Shown piece by piece: positions 25,149 to 35,882 of a stretch of 43,276 nucleotides of DNA. Location: the NCBI RefSeq assembly GCF_019795155.1, contig NZ_JAILYN010000040.1:1-43276 (forward strand), given 5' to 3'. This DNA comes from Marinobacterium arenosum (lineage in GTDB: Bacteria; Pseudomonadota; Gammaproteobacteria; Pseudomonadales; Balneatricaceae). Numbering within the stretch: position 1 is the stretch's first letter; each line of letters begins with the position of its first letter. The notes beneath the pieces were generated by a model. It saw nothing but the letters and a program-made list of their open reading frames with translations, ran no database searches and had not been told where the DNA came from. The translations under genes were made by a program, and so were the position numbers.

Positions 25149-26465
25149 ATGCCTGTATTGAACGAGACTCATGATCTGACGCTGACCAGCTGGGTCAGCT
25201 CTGCCAACGACGCCCAGACCGATTTCCCGATTCAGAACCTGCCGTTTGCGATTTTCCGTCGTCAGGGCAGCGACGAGGCGTTCCGCGGTGGGGTGGCCAT
25301 CGGTGACCAGATCGTCGACCTCGCCGCTGCCAAAGACAGCGGAGTATTCAACGGGCTGGCCCAGCAGGCGCTGGAAGCCTGCGCAGCTGATGAGCTCAAT
25401 GCTTTCATGGCGATGGGCAGCGAAGCCTGGTCGGCACTGCGTCTGGCACTGTCCCGCGCACTGCGCAGCGGCGCCGATGCCGAGGCGGCACTGAGCGCCT
25501 GCCTGGTGGCCCAGGCCGATGCCGAATACAAGCTGCCGTGCCGGATCGGCGACTACACCGATTTCTACACCTCGGTGCACCACGCCACCAGCGTGGGCAA
25601 ACTGTTCCGTCCGGACAACCCGCTGCTGCCGAACTACAAATGGGTACCGATCGGTTATCACGGCCGTTCCTCCTCGATCGACGTATCCGGCCAGGCATTC
25701 CGTCGTCCGCAGGGCCAGACCAAGGCGCCGGACGCCAGCGAGCCGAGCTTCGGCCCCTGCAAGCGACTGGACTACGAGCTGGAGATCGGTATCTACATCG
25801 GCGCCGGCAATGAGCTGGGCGAGCCGATCGCGCTGGATGCCGCCGACGATCACGTATTCGGCCTCTGCCTGTTCAACGACTGGTCGGCACGCGATATCCA
25901 GGCCTGGGAATACCAGCCGCTGGGTCCGTTCCTGGCCAAGAACTTCGCCTCCACCGTATCGCCGTGGATCGTCACCACCGAAGCCCTGGCGCCGTACCGT
26001 GTCGAGTGGACCCGCGACGCCGCCGATCCGCAGCCGCTGCCGTACCTGGATTCCGCTGCCACCCGCAGTGAAGGGGCCATCGATATCCAGCTGGAAGTGC
26101 TGCTGGAAACCGAGCAGATGCGCAACGCCGGAAGCGAGCCGGCCAAGCTGTCCGAGTCCAGCTTCCGCCACTCCTACTGGACCGTCAGCCAGATGGTGGC
26201 ACACCATACCGTCAACGGCTGTAACCTGCAGCCGGGTGACTTCTTCGGTAGCGGTACCCAGTCCGGTCCGCAGCATGAAGAGGCCGGTTCACTGCTGGAA
26301 CTGACCGTCGGCGGCAAGCAGCCGATCGAGCTGGCTAATGGCGAAACCCGCACCTTCCTGGACGATGGTGACGCGGTGATCCTGCGTGGCTGGTGCCAGA
26401 AAGAGGGTGCCGCCCGGATCGGTTTCGGCGAGTGTAAAGGCCTGGTACTGCCGGCCAAGGGCTGA
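25149..26465 (+). CDS. fahA: Fumarylacetoacetase
   Basis: This 438-residue cytoplasmic hydrolase splits fumarylacetoacetate into fumarate and acetoacetate, the last step of homogentisate breakdown. Length matches full fumarylacetoacetases rather than short FAH-domain enzymes. Asp138 in GDYTDFYTS and His145 in VHHATSVGKL stand at the metal and catalytic positions. YELEIGIYIG and FNDWSARDIQAWEYQPLGPF supply further metal and active-site residues. AAAGGAGG precedes the chosen ATG; an upstream in-frame start lacks one. MaiA follows after 67 bp. The acetoacetate product could be activated by ScoAB. Confidence 0.94.
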   Translation: MPVLNETHDLTLTSWVSSANDAQTDFPIQNLPFAIFRRQGSDEAFRGGVAIGDQIVDLAAAKDSGVFNGLAQQALEACAADELNAFMAMGSEAWSALRLALSRALRSGADAEAALSACLVAQADAEYKLPCRIGDYTDFYTSVHHATSVGKLFRPDNPLLPNYKWVPIGYHGRSSSIDVSGQAFRRPQGQTKAPDASEPSFGPCKRLDYELEIGIYIGAGNELGEPIALDAADDHVFGLCLFNDWSARDIQAWEYQPLGPFLAKNFASTVSPWIVTTEALAPYRVEWTRDAADPQPLPYLDSAATRSEGAIDIQLEVLLETEQMRNAGSEPAKLSESSFRHSYWTVSQMVAHHTVNGCNLQPGDFFGSGTQSGPQHEEAGSLLELTVGGKQPIELANGETRTFLDDGDAVILRGWCQKEGAARIGFGECKGLVLPAKG

Positions 26466-26489
26466 TCCGCACCCGTACGCGGCTTATCG

Positions 26490-26508
26490 CGCCCCGCATT
26501 GCGGGGCG
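26490..26508 (+). terminator. Hairpin between fahA and maiA
   Basis: CGCCCCGC (26490-26497) pairs with GCGGGGCG (26501-26508). No T-run follows (CTCTGTTTTG), so it is probably a weak terminator or an mRNA-processing hairpin inside the operon. Confidence 0.55.
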
Positions 26509-26532
26509 CTCTGTTTTGAACAGGAGTGAACG

Positions 26533-27171
26533 ATGATTCTGTACGATTACTGCCGCTCCTCGGCGGCCTACCGGGTGCGTATTGCCCTGAACCTGAAAGG
26601 GCTGGCCTATGAGCAGGTGCCGGTCAATCTGCTGCAGGCCGAGCACCGTGGTGAAGAACACCTGGCGCGCAATCCGCAGGGGCTGGTGCCGGCGTTCGAG
26701 GACAACGGCGTGATGATCAACCAGTCGCTGGCGATCTGCGAGTACCTGGATGACGCCTATCCGCAAACGGCACCATTGGTTGCCGGTACGCCGGCCGACA
26801 AGGCGCGTATCCGTGGCCTGGCGCAGTTGATCGCCTGCGATATCCACCCGGTCGACAACCTGCGGGTGCTGAAGTATCTGGTCGGTGAGCTGGGGGCCAG
26901 TGAAGAGCAGAAGTTGGAGTGGTACCGTCACTGGATCCATGAGGGCTTCAAGGGGCTGGAACGGCGCCTGGCGGAGTCCAATCAGACCGGCAAATTCTGT
27001 CACGGCGATACCCCGACCCTGGCCGATGTCTGCCTGGTGCCACAGGTGTTCAACGCCAACCGCTTTGAAACCGATCTGAGCGCTTACCCGACCATCGTGC
27101 GTATCAACGAGGCGTGCAATGAGCTGAAGGCGTTCGCCGACGCACACCCGAATCTGCAGCCGGGTGCGTAA
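26533..27171 (+). CDS. maiA: Maleylacetoacetate isomerase (zeta-class GST)
   Basis: This 212-residue glutathione-dependent isomerase converts maleylacetoacetate (or maleylpyruvate) to the fumaryl isomer. The N-terminal thioredoxin-like domain begins with YCRSSAAYRVRIALNLKG, the zeta GST SSxxxRVRIAL signature with Ala-Tyr in place of the common Cys-Ser/Trp positions. NPQGLVPAFEDNG and QSLAICEYLDD follow. The helical C-terminal half is complete. AGGAG precedes the ATG. It forms the end of the fahA-maiA operon. Maleylpyruvate (gentisate route) is an alternative substrate, but FahA next door favours maleylacetoacetate. Confidence 0.92.
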   Translation: MILYDYCRSSAAYRVRIALNLKGLAYEQVPVNLLQAEHRGEEHLARNPQGLVPAFEDNGVMINQSLAICEYLDDAYPQTAPLVAGTPADKARIRGLAQLIACDIHPVDNLRVLKYLVGELGASEEQKLEWYRHWIHEGFKGLERRLAESNQTGKFCHGDTPTLADVCLVPQVFNANRFETDLSAYPTIVRINEACNELKAFADAHPNLQPGA

Positions 27172-27220
27172 GCGGAATTACGGGCGAATCCAAGCCTTGT
27201 AGTTGAGGATATGCGTAATT

Positions 27221-27463
27221 AACAACCCAGCTTTGTAGCCTAATGCTGTTCTATTAAGGCAATCCCGCTTGCGAATGGAGCAAAGCCCGCTATCGGAGTG
27301 GTCACACCTTGTAGGGCGTACTTCAGTGCGCCACCGCCGTAGCCGGTTATGGAGCCCTGCGGGGTCCTGGTCGACTGATACCCAAAGGGCACACCGAGTC
27401 AACCCTACAGTCAAGGTCCCAGTTCCTGAAGTAGTCAGCATTACGCTTTGTCGCTGGGTTGTT
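27221..27463. repeat. MITE-like element with 28-bp terminal inverted repeats
   Basis: The ends 27221-27248 and 27436-27463 are inverted repeats matching at 22 of 28 positions. Both have AACAACCCAGC outermost and a TAATGCTG inner block. The inside has a TGTAGGG / CCCTACA pair typical of REP-like units. No protein is encoded. It occupies most of the gap between the convergent maiA and urea transporter genes. Target-site duplication is not evident. Confidence 0.6.
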
Positions 27464-27576
27464 TGTTTTTATAGTGCCCCGCTAGCGTCTTTCAGGCGTT
27501 TGTCCCATCCTTGCTGGGTTACTGGTCGGAGTATTGCTACCCGGCCGGAGCCCACCCGCCACCGTTTTAAAAACGG

Positions 27577-28503
27577 TTACTCGCCGGCAAGTTGTTGTCT
27601 GGATGATTGCCTGCGGGATTCGATCAGCTGGGTAATCAAAAAAAACAGCCAGGCGGCAACCACAAAGGGTGCCGTTAATGGCACCGCCAACCAGTTCTGT
27701 ATCAGCAGCATCAGCAGCTGGGCCAGCAGAATACCGCTGATAATCAGCAGCGGTTTACCGGGAAAGCGGATCGCCAGCGCCAGTGCGGCCAGCACCGGGT
27801 TGTAGCCATAGAGTCCGATGACCGCCGGATCAGCTAGCGCCAATGACTGTGCTAAAAAATAACCGCTCAGCGAGGCGGCCAGCGACCAGAGCAATAGTTG
27901 GCGGCCGCTGATCAGCAGTGCCAGCATAAGACAGAGTCCCGACCAGGGATTGGCCAGGAAAAACACCTGGCCGACACCGTTAGCGGCGGCGTCGAGCCAG
28001 GGAACAGTCAGCACGTCGTAGTTGCCAGCTGTTGCGGCTGGTGCCATCGAATAAAAATCGGCAATGCCGAACAGTAACCAGCTCAGCAGGATAAACGGGG
28101 CGGTATAGGGCGGTAGCGGGCCGCGAATCAGCAGTCGCAGCAAGGGCGACGACAAACTGGCTGCCGTAACCAATAGCAGTATGGGCCCAATGGATAGCTG
28201 GAAGAACGTTGGTACCGCCAGGCCGATCAGCACGCCGTTATAACCGTATAACCCGGCGAACAGGTCCGCTTTCTCATAGCGCAGCAGTGCGGCCGCCAGC
28301 AGGCTACTGACAGCGCCCAGTATGGCGCCCAACAGCAGGTGAGGGGCGGCCAGGCCGACGGCGACGATGCAAAGCAGGCCGGCGGAGAGTTTGTCGGTGA
28401 ATATCACCTGGCCGAAACTGCGGACCAGGGCGCCGCTGAAGTTTCTTGCGGCGGCTAATTTATCGACAGCTGTTTTATCGACAATTAGGCGATCAATGTG
28501 CAA
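27577..28503 (-). CDS. Urea transporter (UT family)
   Basis: This 308-residue inner-membrane channel has about ten hydrophobic segments and two internal repeats, each with the urea-transporter signature (LFAGLYGYNGVLIGLAVP and VIGLYGYNPVLAALALA). It allows passive urea entry. The start appears to be a TTG at 28501-28503 with GGAG nine bases upstream. It overlaps the last 11 bases of the HAD gene, so translation is probably coupled. No urease gene is in the window. Confidence 0.85.
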   Translation of the reverse strand: MHIDRLIVDKTAVDKLAAARNFSGALVRSFGQVIFTDKLSAGLLCIVAVGLAAPHLLLGAILGAVSSLLAAALLRYEKADLFAGLYGYNGVLIGLAVPTFFQLSIGPILLLVTAASLSSPLLRLLIRGPLPPYTAPFILLSWLLFGIADFYSMAPAATAGNYDVLTVPWLDAAANGVGQVFFLANPWSGLCLMLALLISGRQLLLWSLAASLSGYFLAQSLALADPAVIGLYGYNPVLAALALAIRFPGKPLLIISGILLAQLLMLLIQNWLAVPLTAPFVVAAWLFFLITQLIESRRQSSRQQLAGE

Positions 28504-29221
28504 CGAATCTGCTCCATGCCTGGGCGGACACCGGAAACAGCCGCAGCAGGGCGGCGGGCTGGTGGATCAGTTCATGACTGTCCGCGCGGCGCAGGGGTTC
28601 AAAATGGTCGAAGCCCCAGCTGACGGCCAAGGTCTTCATCCCGTGGTGACGACCGGCCCTGATATCCAGGTGATGGTCGCCGATCATCCAGCAGTGACGG
28701 GCCTCAAGCTGGTGGTTTTTTATGATCTTGTACAGCAGTTGGCGTTTATCGCTCAAACGGCCATCGGGTTGGCTACCGTAAACGTTTTGGAAATGCACTT
28801 TCAGGCCACTGTGCGCCAGCAACAGCTCAGCCTGCGCCTGCGGCTTGGCGGTCGCCAGTATCAGCCGATAGCCTCGCTGGCGAAGCGTTCTCAATATGTT
28901 ACTAATGTGCGGGTAGGCTTGATACTGATAAATACCCTGATCGAGGTAGTAGCGGCGAAACTCTATGACCGCTGTTTCGACGCGATCCTCTGTGTCGCTG
29001 GCCGACAGCAGCTGACCGAAGGTGGCTCTGAGTGACGGGCCGATCACGGATTCGGGCTGCAGTTCTCGAGCTTTGTCGGCGTGGCCGAGCTGCTGCAGCG
29101 CATATCTGAAAGCGTTCATGATCCCTTGCCGGGTATCGAGCAGGGTGCCGTCCAGATCGAACACCAGGGTGTTCACCGTTCTTTGGGGGTTATCTGATCT
29201 CTGCAATGCCGGTCTTCCCAT
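28493..29221 (-). CDS. HAD-family phosphatase (phosphoglycolate phosphatase-like)
   Basis: This 242-residue haloacid-dehalogenase-type hydrolase has motif I FDLDGTLLDT near the N-terminus, a helical cap, motif II in RLILATAKP, and motif IV GDHHLDIRAG. It resembles Gph/PpaX-like phosphatases. The ATG at 29219-29221 is chosen; a longer in-frame start would add an unrelated tail. It overlaps the urea transporter gene. Near the glyoxylate operon, a 2-phosphoglycolate substrate would make sense but is not proven. Confidence 0.82.
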   Translation of the reverse strand: MGRPALQRSDNPQRTVNTLVFDLDGTLLDTRQGIMNAFRYALQQLGHADKARELQPESVIGPSLRATFGQLLSASDTEDRVETAVIEFRRYYLDQGIYQYQAYPHISNILRTLRQRGYRLILATAKPQAQAELLLAHSGLKVHFQNVYGSQPDGRLSDKRQLLYKIIKNHQLEARHCWMIGDHHLDIRAGRHHGMKTLAVSWGFDHFEPLRRADSHELIHQPAALLRLFPVSAQAWSRFVAH

Positions 29222-29297
29222 AAAATAAACAAAGTGCACCCGCCCTGCGGCTCGCACCGTGCCGCCGTCAACTGTCCACTTCTCACTGTCTTCTGGT

Positions 29298-29329
29298 AAA
29301 AAAGAGGCTTTAAGCACGCTTAAAGCCTC
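29298..29329 (-). terminator. Terminator of the glyoxylate operon (after pyk)
   Basis: GAGGCTTTAAG (29304-29314) pairs with CTTAAAGCCTC (29319-29329). Read on the minus strand it is followed by six T. It lies 35 bp past the pyruvate kinase stop. Confidence 0.92.
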
Positions 29330-29363
29330 AAAACAGTCAGGGAGGTATCACCAGGTATCCTGA

Positions 29364-30794
29364 CTATGCCAGCGGAAAGGACTCAATACGCACCATATTG
29401 GTGGTGCCGGGTTTGCCGAACGGCACGCCGGCGGTGATCACCAGGGTGTCGCCCGGCTGGGCCATCTGGCGTTGGCCGGCGGCCTCGAAGGCGGCGTCGA
29501 TCAGGTGGCCGTCTTCCGAGAAGCGGGCGTCGACCACCGAGTGGATACCCCAGGCCACGCTTAGCCGGCGGGCGGTAACCAGGTTCGGGGTCAGGCTCAG
29601 GATCGGGGCCTTCGGCCGTTCGCGGGCCGCCCGCAGACTGGTGGTGCCGGAATTGGTGTAGTTGACCAGTACCGCCACCGGCAGAATCCGGCTGATGCGG
29701 CGGATCGCGCAGCAGAGCGCGTCGGACACCGTTGCCTCCGGCAGCGGCCGGTTCACATCCAGCCGGGCGTGGTAGTTGGGGTCGGCTTCCACCTCGTGGA
29801 TGATCTTGCTCATCATGCTGACCGCTTCCTGCGGATAGTCGCCGGAGGCGGTTTCCGCCGACAGCATCACCGCGTCGGCGCCCTCGTAAACCGCATTGGC
29901 CACGTCGGTAACCTCGGCGCGGGTCGGTGCCGGCGAGTTGCGCATCGATTCCAGCATCTGGGTGGCGACCACCACCGGCTTACCCTGCTGGCGACAGGTT
30001 TCGATGATCCGCTTCTGGATCGACGGAATGGTCTCGGCCGGCAGCTCCACCCCCAGGTCGCCGCGGGCGACCATGATGGCGTCGGAGCGCGCCACGATCT
30101 CGTCCAGATACTCCACCGCGGTGGGTTTCTCGATCTTTGCCATCAGGAAGGCGCGGCCCTGGATCAATTGCTGCGCCTCGGTGATATCTTCCGGCCGCTG
30201 GACGAACGACAGTGCCACCCAGTCGACCCCGATCTCCAGGCCGAAGGCCAGGTCGCGACGATCCTTGTCGGTCAGCGGGCTCAGCTGCAGCACCGCTTCA
30301 GGCACGTTGACCCCTTTGCGGTCGGACAGCTCGCCACCGACGATTACCTCGGTTTCCACCGACGCCTTGGTGCATTCCCGTACCCGCAGGCGCAGCTTGC
30401 CGTCGTCCAGCAGCAGGTCCATGCCCGGTTCGAGCGCCTCGATAATCTCCGGGTGGGGCAGGTTGACCCGCTGACTGTCACCCGGCTCGCTGTTCAGGTC
30501 GAGGGTGAAGGGCTGGCCGTTCTGCAGGTCTACCCGGCCGTCGGCGAAACGGCCGACGCGCAGTTTCGGCCCCTGCAGGTCCATCAGCACGCCGATCGGC
30601 GTGTTCAGCTCCTGCTCGACCGCACGGATCCAGTTGAGGCGCTCGGCGTGGTCGGCATGTTCGCCGTGGCTGAAGTTGAGGCGGAACACATTGGCACCGT
30701 TCTCCACCAGGCGGCGGATATCGTCCTGGCTGTTGATGGCCGGGCCAAGGGTGGCAACGATTTTTACTTTTTTTATTTTTCTATTCAGAGTCAT
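29364..30794 (-). CDS. pyk: Pyruvate kinase
   Basis: This 476-residue enzyme transfers phosphate from phosphoenolpyruvate to ADP. KIVATLGPA at the start, FRLNFSHG, KIEKPTAVEYLDEI (catalytic Lys and metal Glu), VARGDLGVELP and the allosteric C-terminal domain are all present. The start ATG at 30792-30794 (MTLNRKIKK) has GGGAGA upstream and lies inside the end of the glycerate kinase gene, so the two are translationally coupled. It is the last gene of the glyoxylate-to-pyruvate operon and would finish the path from 2-phosphoglycerate via enolase. Confidence 0.95.
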   Translation of the reverse strand: MTLNRKIKKVKIVATLGPAINSQDDIRRLVENGANVFRLNFSHGEHADHAERLNWIRAVEQELNTPIGVLMDLQGPKLRVGRFADGRVDLQNGQPFTLDLNSEPGDSQRVNLPHPEIIEALEPGMDLLLDDGKLRLRVRECTKASVETEVIVGGELSDRKGVNVPEAVLQLSPLTDKDRRDLAFGLEIGVDWVALSFVQRPEDITEAQQLIQGRAFLMAKIEKPTAVEYLDEIVARSDAIMVARGDLGVELPAETIPSIQKRIIETCRQQGKPVVVATQMLESMRNSPAPTRAEVTDVANAVYEGADAVMLSAETASGDYPQEAVSMMSKIIHEVEADPNYHARLDVNRPLPEATVSDALCCAIRRISRILPVAVLVNYTNSGTTSLRAARERPKAPILSLTPNLVTARRLSVAWGIHSVVDARFSEDGHLIDAAFEAAGQRQMAQPGDTLVITAGVPFGKPGTTNMVRIESFPLA

Positions 30795-32064
30795 TGGGCT
30801 GATCTCCCAGGATGAGAATGGCACGGAAGTCGTTCACGTTGGTCCGGGTCGGACCGGTCACGATCAGGCTGTCCAGCGCCGAAAAGAAGCCGTAGCCGTC
30901 GTTGTTGTCCAGCATATCGGTCGGGTTGATCCCCTGAGCCAGGGCGTCGCGGTAACTCTGCGGGGTCATGATGCAACCGGCATTGTCTTCGGAACCGTCG
31001 ATACCGTCGGTGTCCGCCGCCAGCGCGTAGACGCCCGGCTGGCCCCGCAGGTTTTCCGTCAGGCTGAGCAGGAACTCGGCGTTGCGGCCGCCACGGCCGT
31101 TACCGCGTACGGTCACCGTGGTTTCACCACCGGACAGGATTACGCAGGGCGGCTGGATCGGCTGGCCATGGTTGATGATCTGGCGGGCGATACCGGCATG
31201 CACCTTGGCGACCTCGCGCGATTCGCCCTCCAGGTCGCCCAGTACCAGCGCCGGAATGCCCCGCGACTCGCACTTGTCCAGCGCCGCCTGCAGCGACTGC
31301 TGCGGGGTGGCGATCAGCGCGAAGTGGCTGTTGGCCAGGCAGGGGTCGCCCGCTTTGACGGTTTCCGATTCCGGGCTCTCCAGCCAGGCGCGGATATGGG
31401 GCGCCACGTCGATCTCGTAGCGCGCCAGAATCGCCAGCGCCTGGGCGGAGGTGGTAGGGTCCGCCACACTCGGTCCCGAGGCGATGACCGTGGCTTCATC
31501 GCCGGGCACATCGGAGATGGCATAGGTGTAGAGTGTGGCGGGGAAGCAGGCCTTGGCCAGCCGGCCGCCCTTGATCGCCGACAGGTGCTTGCGCACGCAG
31601 TTCATCTCGCCGATGGTGGCGCCGGACTTGAGCAGCGCTTTGTTGATCTGTTGCTTGTCCGGCAGGCTGATGCCGGGTGCCGGCAACGACAGCAGGGCGG
31701 AACCACCGCCGGACAACAGGAAGATCACCCGGTCGTCCTTGCTGAGCCCGCTGACCAGCTCCATCACCCGGCCAGCCACCGCCAGTCCGGCATCGTCCGG
31801 TACCGGATGGGCGGCTTCCACCACTTCGATCTTGCGGCAGTTGGCACCGTGGCCGTAGCGGGTGACCACCAGACCGCTGATCTCCCCCTGCCAGGTGTTT
31901 TCGATCGCTTGTGCCATCGCCGCGGCCGCTTTGCCGGCGCCGATGACCACCGCCCGGCCGCTGGTGTCGGCAGGCAGGTGAGAGGCCAGCACATGGCGGG
32001 GATGCGCCGCGTTGACGGCGGTCTCAAACAGCTCGTTAAGGAAGGCTTTCGGGTCTGTAATCAT
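30781..32064 (-). CDS. ttuD: Glycerate 2-kinase (TtuD/GckA, MOFRL family)
   Basis: This 427-residue class II glycerate kinase phosphorylates glycerate to 2-phosphoglycerate. GAGKAAAAMAQA near the N-terminus, LSGGGSALLSLPAPG and the C-terminal GGETTVTVRGNGRGGRNAEF are typical of the family, which is often annotated as hydroxypyruvate reductase TtuD. The ATG at 32062-32064 (MITDPKAFL) has GGAG eight bases upstream; a longer frame is a GC-rich extension. It overlaps pyk by 14 bp and follows glxR after a 213-bp gap with hairpins. Confidence 0.92.
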   Translation of the reverse strand: MITDPKAFLNELFETAVNAAHPRHVLASHLPADTSGRAVVIGAGKAAAAMAQAIENTWQGEISGLVVTRYGHGANCRKIEVVEAAHPVPDDAGLAVAGRVMELVSGLSKDDRVIFLLSGGGSALLSLPAPGISLPDKQQINKALLKSGATIGEMNCVRKHLSAIKGGRLAKACFPATLYTYAISDVPGDEATVIASGPSVADPTTSAQALAILARYEIDVAPHIRAWLESPESETVKAGDPCLANSHFALIATPQQSLQAALDKCESRGIPALVLGDLEGESREVAKVHAGIARQIINHGQPIQPPCVILSGGETTVTVRGNGRGGRNAEFLLSLTENLRGQPGVYALAADTDGIDGSEDNAGCIMTPQSYRDALAQGINPTDMLDNNDGYGFFSALDSLIVTGPTRTNVNDFRAILILGDQPNDSE

Positions 32065-32193
32065 CGCATTACTCCAGGGCTTGCTCGGTCTTGGACATCG
32101 AGGCTTTCGAAAACCGGTGCGTTGCGCCGGTTTTTGGAAGTCCCGTTTGTGTAAGTCTTGTTTGATTCCCGCTATCAAATCGATCGCTGATCG

Positions 32194-32228
32194 AAGCCGA
32201 CCGGGGAGGGGAAAACCCCGGTCGGCTT
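32194..32228. other. Strong hairpin between glxR and ttuD
   Basis: A perfect 13-bp stem (32194-32206 with 32216-32228). A weaker AACCGG/CCGGTT hairpin lies nearby at about 32113-32136. Neither has a full T-tract on the minus strand. They may lower transcription or stabilise mRNA ends inside the operon. Confidence 0.55.
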
Positions 32229-32277
32229 GGTTCTGCGGATACCGGCACAGCGGTTAACTGTGCCCGCCACCGCCCGA

Positions 32278-33165
32278 TCAGTCGCGGATCGAGTGGTTGG
32301 CCATATGCTCCAGCGCCTTGATCAGTGCCGAGTGATCCCAGTTGGCACCGCCCAGCGCGGCACAGCTGTTGAACAGCTCCTGCGCGGTGGAGGTGTTCGG
32401 CAGGCTCAGCTGCAGTTCGCGGGCGCCGCTCAGCGCCAGGTTCAGGTCCTTCTGGTGCAGCGAGATACGGAAGCCCGGATCGAAGGTGCCCTTCACCATG
32501 CGCTCGCCGTGTACTTCCAGGATCTTGGAAGAGGCGAAACCACCCATCAGCGCTTCGCGTACCCGGGCCGGATCGGCACCCGCCTTGGAGGCGAACAGCA
32601 GCGCTTCGGCCACCGCCTGGATGTTCAGCGCCACGATGATCTGGTTGGCCACCTTGGCGGTCTGGCCGTCGCCGTTACCGCCGACCAGGGTGATGTTCTT
32701 GCCCATCGCCTCGAACAGCGGCTTGGCGCGCTCGAAGGCCGCGTCGGGACCGCCCACCATGATGCTCAGGGAGGCCGCCTTGGCGCCCACTTCACCGCCG
32801 GATACCGGAGCGTCCAGGTATTCGGCGCCGGTGGCGTTGATGCGCTCGGCGAAGCCCTTGGTGGCGATCGGTGAGATGGAGCTCATGTCGATGACGATCT
32901 TGCCGCTGGAAACGCCCTCGGCCACGCCGTTTTCACGGAACAGTACGTCTTCCACCTGCGGGGTGTCCGGTACCATCACGATGATGATTTCGGCTTCCTG
33001 GGCGACCTCTTTCGGGTTTGCCAGGGCGATGCCGTTGTCGCCGAGCAGCTCTGCCGGCGCTTTTTCGAAGTGCTCTGAGAAGAACAGGGTGTGACCTGCA
33101 TTCTGCAGGTTCGCCGCCATGGGTTTACCCATGATGCCGGTGCCGATAAAACCAATTTTAGCCAT
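32278..33165 (-). CDS. glxR: 2-hydroxy-3-oxopropionate (tartronate semialdehyde) reductase
   Basis: This 295-residue beta-hydroxyacid dehydrogenase reduces tartronate semialdehyde to glycerate. GFIGTGIMGKPMA binds NAD(P)H, DAPVSGGEVGAKAASLSI is the substrate-binding signature, and the catalytic lysine is in GQTAKVANQI. GGAGAA lies before the ATG. It follows hyi by 51 bp in the same operon as gcl, the usual arrangement in glyoxylate use. Confidence 0.94.
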   Translation of the reverse strand: MAKIGFIGTGIMGKPMAANLQNAGHTLFFSEHFEKAPAELLGDNGIALANPKEVAQEAEIIIVMVPDTPQVEDVLFRENGVAEGVSSGKIVIDMSSISPIATKGFAERINATGAEYLDAPVSGGEVGAKAASLSIMVGGPDAAFERAKPLFEAMGKNITLVGGNGDGQTAKVANQIIVALNIQAVAEALLFASKAGADPARVREALMGGFASSKILEVHGERMVKGTFDPGFRISLHQKDLNLALSGARELQLSLPNTSTAQELFNSCAALGGANWDHSALIKALEHMANHSIRD

Positions 33166-33216
33166 TTTTATTCTCCGGTCTTTGGACTTTTGATGCTCGG
33201 ATCTGATCGCTGGTGC

Positions 33217-33999
33217 TCAGATCTGGTTATGGGTTTTCAGCCAGCCGAGGCCCGCTTCGGTGGTGGTGGACGGCTTGTATTCGCAGCCGATCCAACCCTG
33301 ATAACCCTGCTGGTCGATGAAATCGAACAGGAACCGGTAGTTGATCTCGCCGGTTCCCGGCTCGTGACGACCCGGGTTGTCCGCCAGCTGGATATGGTTG
33401 ATCGCCTGCAGGTTGGCCTGGATGGTCGGTGCCAGGTCGCCTTCCATGATCTGCATGTGGTAGATGTCGTACTGCAGATACAGGTTGTCGCTGCCCACCG
33501 CGTCGCGAATCGCCAGGGCCTGCTTGGTGTTGTTCAGGAAGAAGCCCGGAATGTCGCGGGTGTTGATCGCCTCGACCACCAGTTTGATGCCGGCCTGCTT
33601 CAGCTTTTCGGCGGCGAACTTCAGGTTGGCGACGAAGGTCGCTTCAACCGCTTCGGCAGTCACGCCTTCGGGCTGGATACCGGCCAGGCAGTTGATCTGG
33701 CGGTTGCCCAGTACTTGGGCGTAGGCGATCGCCTGGTCGACACCGGCCTGGAACTCCTCGACCCGATCCGGGTGGCAGGCGATACCGCGCTCGCCGGCGG
33801 CCCAGTCACCGGCCGGCAGGTTGAACAACACCTGCTCCAGACCGTTGTCAGCCAGCTTCTGCTTGATCTGCTCGGCGTCGAAATCGTACGGGAACAGGTA
33901 CTCGACCCCTTTGAAGCCGGCCTGTGCGGCGGCGGCGAAACGGTCGAGGAAGTCGACTTCGGTAAACAGCATTGAGAGGTTTGCAGCTAAACGAGGCAT
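33217..33999 (-). CDS. hyi: Hydroxypyruvate isomerase
   Basis: This 260-residue TIM-barrel enzyme interconverts hydroxypyruvate and tartronate semialdehyde. It starts MPRLAANLSMLFTEVDFLDRF as in Hyi, with VVEAINTRDIPGFF and CEYKP carrying conserved glutamates. The ATG at 33997-33999 has AAGGAG at six bases; a longer frame is not needed. It lies between gcl and glxR in the operon. Confidence 0.94.
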   Translation of the reverse strand: MPRLAANLSMLFTEVDFLDRFAAAAQAGFKGVEYLFPYDFDAEQIKQKLADNGLEQVLFNLPAGDWAAGERGIACHPDRVEEFQAGVDQAIAYAQVLGNRQINCLAGIQPEGVTAEAVEATFVANLKFAAEKLKQAGIKLVVEAINTRDIPGFFLNNTKQALAIRDAVGSDNLYLQYDIYHMQIMEGDLAPTIQANLQAINHIQLADNPGRHEPGTGEINYRFLFDFIDQQGYQGWIGCEYKPSTTTEAGLGWLKTHNQI

Positions 34000-34079
34000 A
34001 AAGGCTCCTTGTTTCTTTGTGTTGCTGTCGTTACTTGGGGGAAGGGGCAACCCCGTGTCTGGGGCTGCCGCTACCGGAC

Positions 34080-35855
<1,776 letters not shown>

Positions 35856-35882
35856 TCTGAGTGCACCTCGTGTTACTTATAA

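Noticed and set aside
27221-27463. Possible integron attC site
   Set aside because: The ends lack the paired core sites expected (GTTRRRY and its complement in the right place), and no integrase or cassette array is present.
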